DNA from: Gymnogyps californianus
Lineage: Eukaryota; Chordata; Aves; Accipitriformes; Cathartidae
Assembly (NCBI RefSeq): GCF_018139145.2
Contig: NC_059500.1
Coordinates: 58,121,580 to 58,185,579 of the forward strand
Direction: 5' to 3'
Length of the DNA stretch: 64,000 nt
Part shown: positions 28,201 to 40,200 of the stretch, in pieces
Position numbering within the stretch: position 1 is the stretch's first letter
How the letters are laid out: every line of letters begins with the position of its first letter
Notes under the pieces: generated by a model
What the model was told of the DNA's origin: nothing
What the model saw: only the letters and a program-made list of their open reading frames with translations
Databases searched by the model: none
Position numbers and translations under genes: made by a program

Positions 28201-31200
28201 TAAGATAGACAATGACTCTAAGTAAGATGGTTTAAATATATTTTTAGGATATGTCCTGGTTCAAGGCTGAAATGAAGACCATTGCACTTACAGTATGTGG
28301 AACAACTTGCATTGTCAAGTACAGCACTGCTCTGACCAGGAAGGAGTGACTTGGCAAACAATTTCTAGACTCCTGTTGAATATAATTACCCTCTTGCTTT
28401 TCTCCTGTTGAACATCAGTACTTAAAGCCTGGCTTGAAAAATACAAAGGCATAGGTCTCATTTCTTGCACCATTTTTCTTGCGAAAGCCGATTTGGATTT
28501 CTTCCTGGACTAAATGAGGTTAAGAACAGCTTCATTTAAATTAAGATGCTAACAGTGATTCTTGTTCATAAATAGCAGTGCTAATGAGAGATTTTTTTCC
28601 CTGAAAAATTTAGTTTTCAAATGATCTTTGCAAGCAGATCACTGCTACATCCTGGACAAACTATCCCTCTGAAGCTGGACAGCTTCAAAACATTGTTTTC
28701 CTAGGAAGCAGTAGAATAACAAGCATGTATCTTAAAAAAAAAAAAAAGCAGCACACTATTTTCAGATCTGTTTTTTACAGCATGTTATACATGAGCTAAG
28801 CATAAAACAAGGCCCAGGAACCTCTGCCTGATATGAACTGCAGTTCTGCGTGGGTGATGCGAAGGGAACTTCACCGGGGAACTGCCCTTTCCCCTTTGTT
28901 TCTCCTCTGCTCTTGATGCCTCATATCCAGCTTTCTTAACCCCAAGACCCCCTGCTTTTGATTTTATGTGGGTTTCCTGAGGTTCAAGTTATGCTATAAA
29001 AGCATTAAGCAAGCTGTTTCAAGTGAAATTATATCTTAATACAGAGTAGAAGTGTCTGTGTTCCCTGCAAGACTCGAAGCACGTTTTCAGCACCACCTGG
29101 TGGTTAATAAGTTTATCCAAACAAAGGAGCATAGGAAGTAACGCACATGGCTCAATATCCTCCTGGAAGTGCTGAACAGCAAAAATATGAGTTTCTAATG
29201 TTCATACCACTTTTTCTTCCTCTGTCTTTTTATTGTGGTGACCCCCAAAAAGCCAACATAGTCCCATGATGCTGCTGATCTCCATAACTTGTTGTATGAC
29301 ACCTAGCGCTTCAGCCAGGACTGTGTCCCTGTCTCAAACTTAGAGTAAAATCTCTTTGAAAGCCCACAAGGAAGGACTGGCAGGCAGATCAGGGTAACAG
29401 AGCAACCTGGTTCATTACTATAGTCATGTGGGTTTTTTCCTGCTATGGCTAGCCTGCATTTAAGACTGCTTTGAAAGGTGAGAATGGCAGTGGCAATGAT
29501 TTTGAGGGGCTGCAGCAGTCAAGAGTGTCGACCTACATGAGATGTGCTATTGTGTCCATCCAGGTCGTGACAGGCCAGAGGAGTAGCTGTGGTAGCATGG
29601 AAGATGAAATGCTGATTCTGTGCTCTGAAATAAATGTGACAGCTACAAATACTCGCCTTGAAATCTCATCCTGTAATTTGCTAATAGCAAAAAAAGCCAA
29701 CAACAAAACACAAAAGGGAAATGTGCCCCTCTTGAAACAAAAACCCCAAGCCACAATGCACATTTGCAATGTATGAAGTTGGGGTGAAATAATTTTAAAA
29801 AGAGACGCAAAATAATCCTTTTGGAGGAATGCATTATTTAAGCCTTGTTTTTAAAACCTACCTTTTTGATCCCTGCTTGCAAAACTCACTTGTTTATTGA
29901 ATTTCACTGATAAATTATAGAAATGTCAGTCTTTTGTAGATAAATATGTGCCTTGTTTGGAAGATATTGAGAAAATACAAATGTACTCAGCTGTTTTTTC
30001 AGATATCTCCCCAGAGCTCTAGGAATAATAAGTACAGATATTTTTCATGCTATATTGAAACAAAAATATTAGTTCCTGGATAGAACTTTAAATTGAGCTT
30101 TCTTCATTTTCCAAAAGCTAAATAGCTAATGACACAAATATATTTGGGATGGGCTTGGATGGACTTACAGGTCCTTGTTCCTCTACACTTAAGAAGGGTG
30201 TCAGTGATTTGTGTGTCTTCAGCTTTTAATTACAGGGATGTAATAACACAAGTCAAAACAGTACATATATCCAAAGCTACAAGCTGTACTAAAATGCATT
30301 CACATCTTGATTTTTTTTTTTTCCCAATACTAGCTTTTGAATTTCTTTAACTGTTTTCAACTAAGGTTTTCTACTTGTTTACACAACCCCTGTGATATGA
30401 GATACACAGACAGTGCCTCTTGCTTAGAAATGCTTCCTTGAAACATCAAGTCAAAAAGGATTTCTCTTTCTGTAAGACTTAAAAATATAGCATAAAGAAA
30501 ACTGTAGGGTCAATTTATTCTGTATCAGCCCATGAAAGTCAAGGGTTAAAGGACAAGCTTCATAAAAGCGCTTTTCTCTTGTACAGAAAGTGAACACCTC
30601 AACCACATGTAGGACTTTTAAATTCTAATTTTCTTCTTTGCAGTTTATATCTGTTCAAACTAGGATTAGCACCACAGATCCAGGACCTACTGGGAAAAGT
30701 AGACTTCACAGGTAATGAACTGCTTATCTAATCATATGTTAGATGGTTTCTTCACCCATTAAATCTGCTAACATTGTACATATTTTCTATTATGGTTTTT
30801 CTCCTCCCGCAAGGTTGTTTTGAACACATCCTAATTAAATAGGTGGGAGGCTGCTATTTTTAATGAATGTCGGTCTCTGAAGGACAGAAGGGAGTGAATT
30901 TGCATGGAATACTTGTCATATCTTAGATTCCTTCAAAATAGGGAGGAAAAACTGCTAAGAAGCCCTGGCCACAAGTGCTTTCAAAAACATTGCACCCATA
31001 TTTGCAGGTATGGTGATTCATAATGAAATTTTTATGCTTTTGTTCTGATAATACTTCTTTTTTTATGTGAACAGAGGAAGAAATCAGCAACATGCGAAAG
31101 GAGCTAGAGAAGTACGGTATACAGATGCCATCTTTTAGTAAAATTGGTGGGATTCTGGCCAGTGAACTATCAGTCGATGAAGCTGCATGTAAGTGTGGCT

Positions 31201-34200
31201 CTTGCTGTTTTCTACTGGATAATTTGATAGAATGCTAATGAAATATTTTCTGTGTTTTAATTCACCTAGTTTGCCACCTCTTAAATAACAAGAAAAGCAA
31301 GCAAGTTTTCACTGACTATTGCACTGCATCATTGTTACAAGACCTCTTGCAATTTTTCAGTCTGCATTTTTGAGCATCTCCATTGAACCATAGGAAGTGC
31401 TACCAGAAACAAAGATTTCTTACAATCTTTTGCATGGGTTTAATGTTTTGGTAGCCAGTGCTCCTCTAGAATGATGAATTGAGTCCTGTGTGTGCCTCTG
31501 CACACAGGGGGTACAATGGAGACGGCCGTGGGAACAAGGTGTCTTCTCTCCGTGTCCTTCCTGCGTTGGGCTCTTGCAGTTTTCCTCAAACACCCAATCA
31601 GGTTGCTGAGAGGACAAGTCACCATTCCAGATGGACAACTCTCTCACATATGGTGGTGCATACGTGGAGGAACCACTTGCCTCCACGGGCAGCTTTCGAT
31701 CTGTCTGACCACTGGCCTGTGACCCACAGCATGGTAGAACCCGGCTGGAGGGTGCATCCTGCTGGTGCATCCAAAATAAGCTTTTCCTTTCCAGGGGATT
31801 GATGCACAGTTAAGGTCCTTTTGAGTCTGTCTTGAACAGCTTCCACTCAAAAACAAAATTAATTTTTTTTTTTGCTGCCCGAGCCTATCCATCTGTAAAT
31901 CTGTTTTTTCTCCATTCCAGTTTTTTGTCGAATGAAGTCATATATTTAAAAATGAAGAAAAAAAAAAAAATTGCTTGAACTTAAATGACATGAAGTGAAG
32001 TGTGTCCACTTAAATCCACACTTGAGCTCTAGGTATTTTGTTCAGAATCCTAGCCTTTTTCAGAGGGGCAAACTGAAGAACAGAAGGGCTGGCTTGAGTA
32101 TGTTCAATGGCACAGTGGGTCATTGAAACAAACCAGTAACAGTACCACAGGCTGTACACAGGGAGGTGGGGGAATAAAGGCTCCATTATAACTAAGTTCC
32201 ATTGCAACTTTGTTAAACCTTGCAAAGTAGCATAATTGAAACAAGCTGATTCATGATGTTACTTAGTGTGCTGAAATTTCCAGACCTTAACCTAAAACAC
32301 GCTTCCTCATGTTGATTCGCTTTGTCCGTGTTGTATATTTTGGAGCCTGCTATAGCTTAATATGTGCATGCTTCTGCAAAGCTAGCTCTTAAAATACCGC
32401 TTTTGGAAGTGGGAGTAGTTTGTCTCCTTTTTTAGCAAATTTTCAGAGATTTAGTGACTACCAAGCGCTTTTCCAGGAGCTTCCTTCCTTCCCTGAAGAT
32501 GAAAAGGCTGCAACTTCCTTCTCTGAAAGCTTATTATAGTGTGTGTAGGGTTTCCTTTAACTTCTGAAGTGTTTTCAGTCTTCCATAGAAAAGCAGGTTT
32601 TCCTGATGCTGGTTCTGTCCCTTTGGGCAAGGAGTGTGCTGTAGATAACATGCCCTGCACCAGAACAGGAAACATCTGCTATGGAAACCCTCATGCACTA
32701 GTGAGGTTGGACACGGAGATCCTGCCGGAAGAAAGGGTCTACCACCCTGCTTCCGAAATGGAGTAAGCAAAAGCAGATGAAGTGAAACAACTGCTGATGA
32801 CTCCTGCTGTGCTATCAGCAATAGTAGAAACTAGTGTGCAAAGAGTAAGCTTAAGTACTTTCAAAGCAAGCTTATTCTGCAAGTAACCCTCTCTGTTATT
32901 CCATGCCTCCAGACTACTCTTTCAAGTCCAATCAGGCTTCTCACTGTTTCTCTTCGTAAATGGGTTCACAACATCCACTAATACCTGTTCACATCTCTCC
33001 TGACCTTGAACCTATCTTTTGACTGCTGTTTGCTAACTCCACGTACGTCAGTGAGGCCTCTTACACAACTGTGGAAGAGATTACTTCCTTCCTATGTGTT
33101 TTGTTATATGAGGATGCGGGGGTGATATGTACGTCTAAGAACGGCAGTCTTCTCTTAGCCCTTGAAGTTGATCTGGGTGTTCATAGAATCAGAGCATATC
33201 TCAAGTTGGAAGGGGCCCATAAGGATCATCGAGTCCAACTCCCTGCTCCTCATAGGATGACCTAAAATTAAACTATATGACTAAGAGTGTCATCCAGATG
33301 CTCCTTGAACTCTGACAGGCTTGGTGCCGTGACCACTTCCCTGGGGAGCCTGTTCCAGTGACCGACCACCCTCTCAGTGAAGAACCTTTTCCTAATGTCC
33401 AATCTGAACTTCCCCTGTTCGTAAAGTTCTATGTCAAAGGAACCAGTGTGTGTCTCTGCTTGCTTCTCCTCCGCCATGCCAGCTTCTTGTTTCCTATCTG
33501 ATGCTGTGCTGAACTGACCTAGAGCGAAATCATTTTAGAACAACTTTCTAGTATGAATTTAATGTTAAGCAATGGATTATCCACCAACAGCTAGTCAAGT
33601 TGTTCCAGTAACTGCCCTCTCTGAGAATGTATAGCTTCACTTCATGCTTCATTTGCCCATGTTGAGTTTCCAATGGTCTGCTCTTGTTCTACTTCCCTAA
33701 ATTTGTACACCCCTTTGTTTTTCCAAAAACTCGAATTTCCTAATAATTGACAAGCATCTTTCATTTTCTTCATATACTGAAGGAAACTGAAGGCTCTAAA
33801 CTCAGATATATAGACCCTCAGTTAAACTTAATCCAAAAAAGTGCTTTTTACTGAATGCTTTTTTTCCAGTTTAGCAAAACCATGCAAGGCCATGTAGCAA
33901 GTAAATACTGATAGAATAAGGAAAGATGGCATTCATGTTTTCCCTCACACATCTCATTGGTGGCATGAAAGTAAATCCTAGACAAACTGCTGTGGTGATA
34001 AATGGGGAGCTGCTGTGTTCCTCCTTTGGGGTAAGATCTAGATAAACATTTATCAGGAATTACATTTTATACAGTAATGTCTGTAAAATCTTTGAGATTA
34101 ATGTGCCACCAGACAGTCGTTGGGGTCTCTTTGTGGCACGAATGTCCAGATAAACTGTAGCTCTAGAGAAAGTCCTTCATCTAGACTGATCCTAGGGCCA

Positions 34201-37200
34201 AATGTGTGCAGGGAATACCTGGGAGGGGGATGTTAGCCATTGCTCTACACCTAATTCAGCTGCAAGTGGTTTTAATTTTGTACATTCATGTGAATTTACT
34301 GTGTGGAAAAACAAGAGCCTTTCTGACTCTTAAAAATCTTGGAGTCAAGCATTTGTTTAGTAGTTGAAGTTTTCTTGTGTTCTCAAAGGAAAGGTTTAAC
34401 ACTTACACTGGTCAGTGGCTGTAGCGAGTCCTAGGGCACTTTTTCCCCTTTTCCTGTGCAACAACATTTTGGGAATCCTGTAAAGCTCTTTGGGTGTTCT
34501 TTCTCCCCATTTGAAGTTTGCTGTCCTGTGGCTTTGCAGGGGATGGAAGTAGGGACCATTACATCACTGTCTCTCTAGTTCCCCAGCTGCTCATGGAGAT
34601 CCTCAGTTAGGAAAGAAGCCAGTTCATCCCAGGCAGGCTTAGATGTGGTGTGCAGGGCTGCACCCTACCTGGGGACTCACTATTTTTTCTGGAGGACAAG
34701 TTTCATGGGGTTTGGATTTCCTTATTCTTGTGTAGTATCTTTCAAGTACAGTTAGTTTAGACAATACTTTCAGTGTCTTGTATCTCTATGGACACGAAAG
34801 CAGCTTTAAGAGAAAAACTACCAAAAATACTTTCAATTCCTGCATATAATTGCCTTCTAAATGACATGGGACTTGAACAGTAAAATGTAACTCTCATTTT
34901 ATTTTCTGTCAGTAAAATAGTAACCCCTAGTTGGGAGAAGGGCGAACATGGGACAGGAAGCAATGTGCCACCTTTGAGCAAACACAGTGTTTTTGTTGCT
35001 GCAGTCTAGGGGAAGCATTAGGAGTGAGGTGTTTGAAGGGGAATATGTAAATTGTTGAACATACATTAAATACTCATTTCAAATAAATCAGAAGAAACAG
35101 TGACAGTTTGGAATATGTTTTGCTTCCTGAAACTTAAGATTGTGCTTTTAATTTTAGTGCATGCAGCAGTAATAGCAATTAATGAAGCTATTGAGAAGGG
35201 AATAGCTGAGCAAACCATTGCAACTCTGAGGAACCCAAACGCAATGTTGCTAAACGTGGATGAGGAACTTGCACAGGACTATCAGAATGAACTCTTTGAA
35301 GCTAAAAGGAGAAAAGAATCAAATGCAAGACTTAAGGTAGTGGTATTTTATTAACACTCCTAGTACACATGTTTATTCATGTTGCTTCCCATGCTGTAAT
35401 ATTATAATTTTAAATTAATTTTAAAAATTAGCACAATTAGGAAAAAACACTTTTAAGCTAAATAAGATAAATAATGGTAATGCAACAAGCTGACAGCCAA
35501 TTTTATAAGAATATGATTAGTATGAGTATGAAGTAACTTAACTTTGACCAAAGGATAAAATACCGGAAGACTAAAAACAAAAAAAGACTGGTTTTCCTCT
35601 ATCAATTTCTTTAGAAAAAAACAAATTTTCTGTTTAAAAGGTTACAAAAAGAATGATACCCTTTTTGAGCATGAAGTATAGCCTCTGCCACAGATCTTTA
35701 ATGTGAAACTGTTTTGTTTTTTATTTGAGAGCTAATGCTTTCTGTAGTTGAAAAATGCTACATTATATTTACATGGCTATTTTACAGGAAGCAGAAAATG
35801 CTTTAAATATTGCTCAGCCGGTTACCACAAGTGCTAATTTCTTTAGTTCATGTGGTCAACAAATTCCTTTGCAAATACATCCAGCAAATATTGCAGCTGA
35901 TGCAGTTTTAATGATTCCCACTAATAGCTTTTCTCTCTGCAAAGATTTTGTGCGTACTAGCAACAATTTTGTTTTCTTAGAACGGCACAATCTCTGAAGA
36001 AGAGAGAGATGTCTACGAGGAGCTGCTGACACAAGCTGAGATTCAAGGCAATATCAATAAGATAAACAGTAAGCCATTCCGGATCCTTATGGAAGTGTGC
36101 ACATAACACATGATCTCCCAGATTCCAGCTGAACACAACTTGAATCCACATGAACAAACAATATTTCTGTGGAAACTTATAAAATATGCAGAAGTAGTTA
36201 ATGTCTGTCTACAACAGTTTTATCTTGCTGGTCCTTCTCTACTAATCTTTTGGGGGGATAATGTCTGTGTTTGTGTTTTTTTGCTGTAAGGATTCCTCAG
36301 TTCAGAATCAAATCATTTATTGCCTGCTCTGTTTCCTTACGTTTGAGTTCCTTTTGTGTGCAGAATACTGTAAATTTTGACCCCCTCTTCTATATAGAGC
36401 TGAAATTAATTCATAAGCTTCCAGTTAGCTGTGGTTGAACGGCTCCCACACAGGTTCACACAAAGCCAGAGACTCCCTTTGTAGGATTGTTCTTAAAATA
36501 GATAATCCTCTGCTGGATAAAGATTGCCACCTTAGCTGGCTTTTACAAAAAGTGAGATGCTGACAGCAATGGACTCTTTTTCGCAAAAGCATATTTGCTG
36601 TTTATAAGCATTGCTTTCATTTCAGCTCACATAGCTTTAGTCCAAGTGAATGAGGCTATTGACGGGCAAGATGAAGTGGCACTGATGGCAGGTTTGAACC
36701 GTCCTGCTTTGAGCCTACTTGAAGTTCTGCCGCAAAATTCCTCATGGTACCTATTGCAATTGTGTGATTCTAAAGAACAGAAAATGCAGGTAATTGAATG
36801 GAACAGGTACTATGCATCAGTTTGCGGTTTTTTTAGTTGATTTTAATCCAGAGAGAAATTGCCTTTACTCTGACCTCAGCATCACTTATGAAACAGTTTT
36901 ATAAAGGCTTTAGAATAATTGATGTACTAATTGACACCAAAGTAGCTGCATTTGCTCTAAAGAGCATGATGCCCTCATAAGTAGTTACTAAGATACAAGA
37001 AGAAAATTTGGGATATAGCATGCAGCCCCTAATACTATGTTTGCTTTGAAAATGAGTTATAACTTGAGTATAACAAAAGGTAATTATTGAATCATTAACA
37101 GCAAATGAAAGAACCAACTGGGTTTTAAGGAGAAAATCCATCATTTTGAGTAAGATGAAAATCACAGGGAAAGATTAATGCCGTGTTTACTGTGACATTG

Positions 37201-40200
37201 TATTTGATGCACAGGGGATAGTACAATCAAATCCTAGTGTCCCATCAAGGGGTTTTATCCCTTATCTCCCATCAAACATAAAAGCATAATTAAATCTTTT
37301 TTTCTGATCTGTTAGATAGCAGGGGTTCCAAATATGCTCGACAAAAGTGAAATACAGAAAGAAGTTAGTGTTGCCAATGCAGAAGCTGAGGCTCACAAGC
37401 TTAGTGAGTAACTGTTTTAATACTCATTTTTTACCATCACCTTTTAATTATGTTAAGCTGATGAATTGAATCCACCATTTCTTGCATGTAAACATGATTT
37501 CTCAAACTGAAACCATATGTGTTGCATTTTATTTCGGTAACTGTTTGTCTCAGTGTCACAATTGCCAAGTCACCAATCTGTGCTGCATTGGATATACTCT
37601 TATCTGAGGTAGCTAACACTTTTTTCTTTGAATGACTTCAGCCACTGGTGAACACATTGGCTAAAACTGAAGACAATGCATGGCTTGATGGCTTGAACAA
37701 ATATTTATCAGTGCAGTATTAATCCTCACTTGGGAGCAATGACCATCCTTGTAGAATTAAAATAGAATGATCACATGGAAGAATATTTTGCAATTACATC
37801 ACAGAGGAAAATTATTCTTTTAGACACACACATCTAAATTGAATCTGTTCTTAGCCTGCTAAGAATGTCACACAGCACAATTATAGTTTGTAAAAAAATA
37901 TAGTAAAGGGGATCTAAATTTGCGGTGCATGTATTGCTGCTTTTGACTGGAAACTTCTTTGCTAGGAAGTTCAGCTTTGGTTAAACTGCTGTCATTTCAT
38001 GCTACATCTGGGCATGGCTTAGTGGCTGTTTTGTCTCTGGTATTATTTCCAATGCTTTGAATCCAGGCTGATTGCTTTTGTAATATGACCTAAAGGCTGT
38101 ACTGTGAGGTCAACATAAGCCAGAAGATAAGTTTGACTTGCTGCCTCAAATGTTAGCCTATTTTAGATTGGTTAGGCATGGTGAGCAGTACTTTCTCTGA
38201 GAGTTGCTCCTTGGTAAAGGAAATGAGGAGGAAAAATGTGATGTATGAAAAGCAGTAACAGCAATCCAGGGAGCAACTTATTTCTTATGTTTGGTTTGAA
38301 AAGGAAAAAAGTGGGTTTTGTTATTGGAATGTGAACAATGTAAAGTGTGTTTTGCAAGTTGCATGCTCAGTTCCTGAATTAGAAATCAGTAGCTTGGCTA
38401 TTGACTACAGAGCTAGTCTAGTCCACTTGTGGACTCTGACTCTTTTCTTCTTTGCTCTTTTCTCTAAAAAAGCATGCACGCCGTAGCTTTGAGAGTCTTT
38501 CCTTTTTCTAACCTCAGGAATAGCCAATACAGATAGCCTTCAAGAACAACATGGCCCGACATGACCATGCTTCAGAGCAATTGAAATGAGAGGCGAGGGG
38601 CTTGTTTAGGTGGGCCTGGTTACTTAGAAAGGTTTTCAAAGTCTTTGTGTTGTATAATAAGATCTGAGTGTTGCTGCATGCATGAACTGTGGATGGTGTC
38701 TGCTGCACAAGCAGTCTTGTACAGACTTGAGCAGTCAGTGGTGACTAAAAACATTCCTCGGATAATAGTATACAGAAAAGCTGTAAGATAAGGTGGAGGA
38801 GGTGGGGGTTATTTTGCTGATGGAGAAGACATTTACATAATTGTCATTCCTTGCTCTGCCACATGTGCTCTAACCTTCAAGGTTGTTTCCCTTTGTGCAA
38901 GACCAGAGCAGTTCCTTGTACAACATGTTCCTGGGTGTGTCCTGGCCCGGGTTTCTTCAGAGTTGGCTCCTCCAGGTGTGCAATTACGGTGGCTGTGACT
39001 AAGCTAAGGGGTGTTGTAAGGTTTCTGCAGCTGCCCAAGTGGGAAGTGTTTTTCAGTATTTTTCTGCTGGGGTTCAAACCTCTGCTGAAGTCAGTTCAGC
39101 AAAAAGCAAAACAGGCGAGTTGTTCAGGTACCAAAAAGGGTTACGCTCATACTCCTCTATGGTGGTCTGTTTAATTTGAAATCTGAGCTGTAGAGAAGGG
39201 GATAATTTCTAGATGACAGTGCTTGTGAGGAATGACCTTCTACACTGTTAGACAAATGAACAGGTGATGGCATGCAGAGGAAGTCCTAGAAGCCATAGCA
39301 TGTGGTTTTCCATCAGTTCAACTACTGAAAATCCCAATCCCCCAAAATATTTGGCTCATCTCTACCAAGCCTCCTGAAATGCACAATAAAAATGTCATTG
39401 GTGTTGCAGGACAGGCTTTTTTTAGCTAGCTGAGTTAGGTTCTGCCAAGAGGAGCCGAGGGAGGAAACGTGGCACAGAAGGAAAGGAGTGTTTGGGGTGA
39501 AGCAAGACTGAGGCGCTGGAGCTGACATACCCAGCAGTACCTGCCGCAAGCAAACCCAGGAAGGATGTTACGTCTTGCTCTATGCTAGGATGGGGTCAGC
39601 CCCTTGGTTTGGGTTAAAGGTACAATAAGCAGTCTCTAATACCTGAAAGTCCAGAAACTTTGAAGTCCTGCAGTCAATTATTTGCTGCATACCTTTGAAT
39701 AGTTAGTGGTTTTGCAACATTCAGCAGTTGTGTCTTCAAGAATCTCACACAAGTATGTTTTTTCTCTAATGACAACAAATGATATTCTTTGGAATAACCT
39801 AATTGTCATCTGCATGGCATAAAAAGCAAATGGCATATGAAAATTAATAGGCTTTTCTTTCCCTGCTGTTCTCTAGAACTTATAGCAGTTGACAATATCA
39901 ATACTGCAATTCGTAACTGTGATCCTAGTAAAACACTGGTTGCACTGATGAAACCGGAGGCACAGCTGCCTGTTGTTCACTCATTTGCTGCTGCTGTCTA
40001 TCAGACTGAGCTGTTCAACCTCCAACAACAGAATGCTGTGGTAAGAGTGAAAAGCTTACAACCAGCTCAATGATGTTACTTAGTCAAACCATGAAAGAGC
40101 ACAAACATAGCATGTTGTTGTGTAAAATCAGACTTAATTCTCTTGCCATGGTGTTACATATTGCATGAATGGTTGAATAGGCAATATTGAATTACAGAAT

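Noticed and set aside
31420..31892. Cluster of frames up to 116 codons on both strands
   Set aside because: Several mutually overlapping frames, no recognisable domain, no splice context fitting IQGAP2.
37317..37319. Alternative acceptor TAG three bases downstream (exon starting at 37320)
   Set aside because: It would break the frame with both neighbours, whereas 37316 preserves it and the IQGAP1-like peptide.
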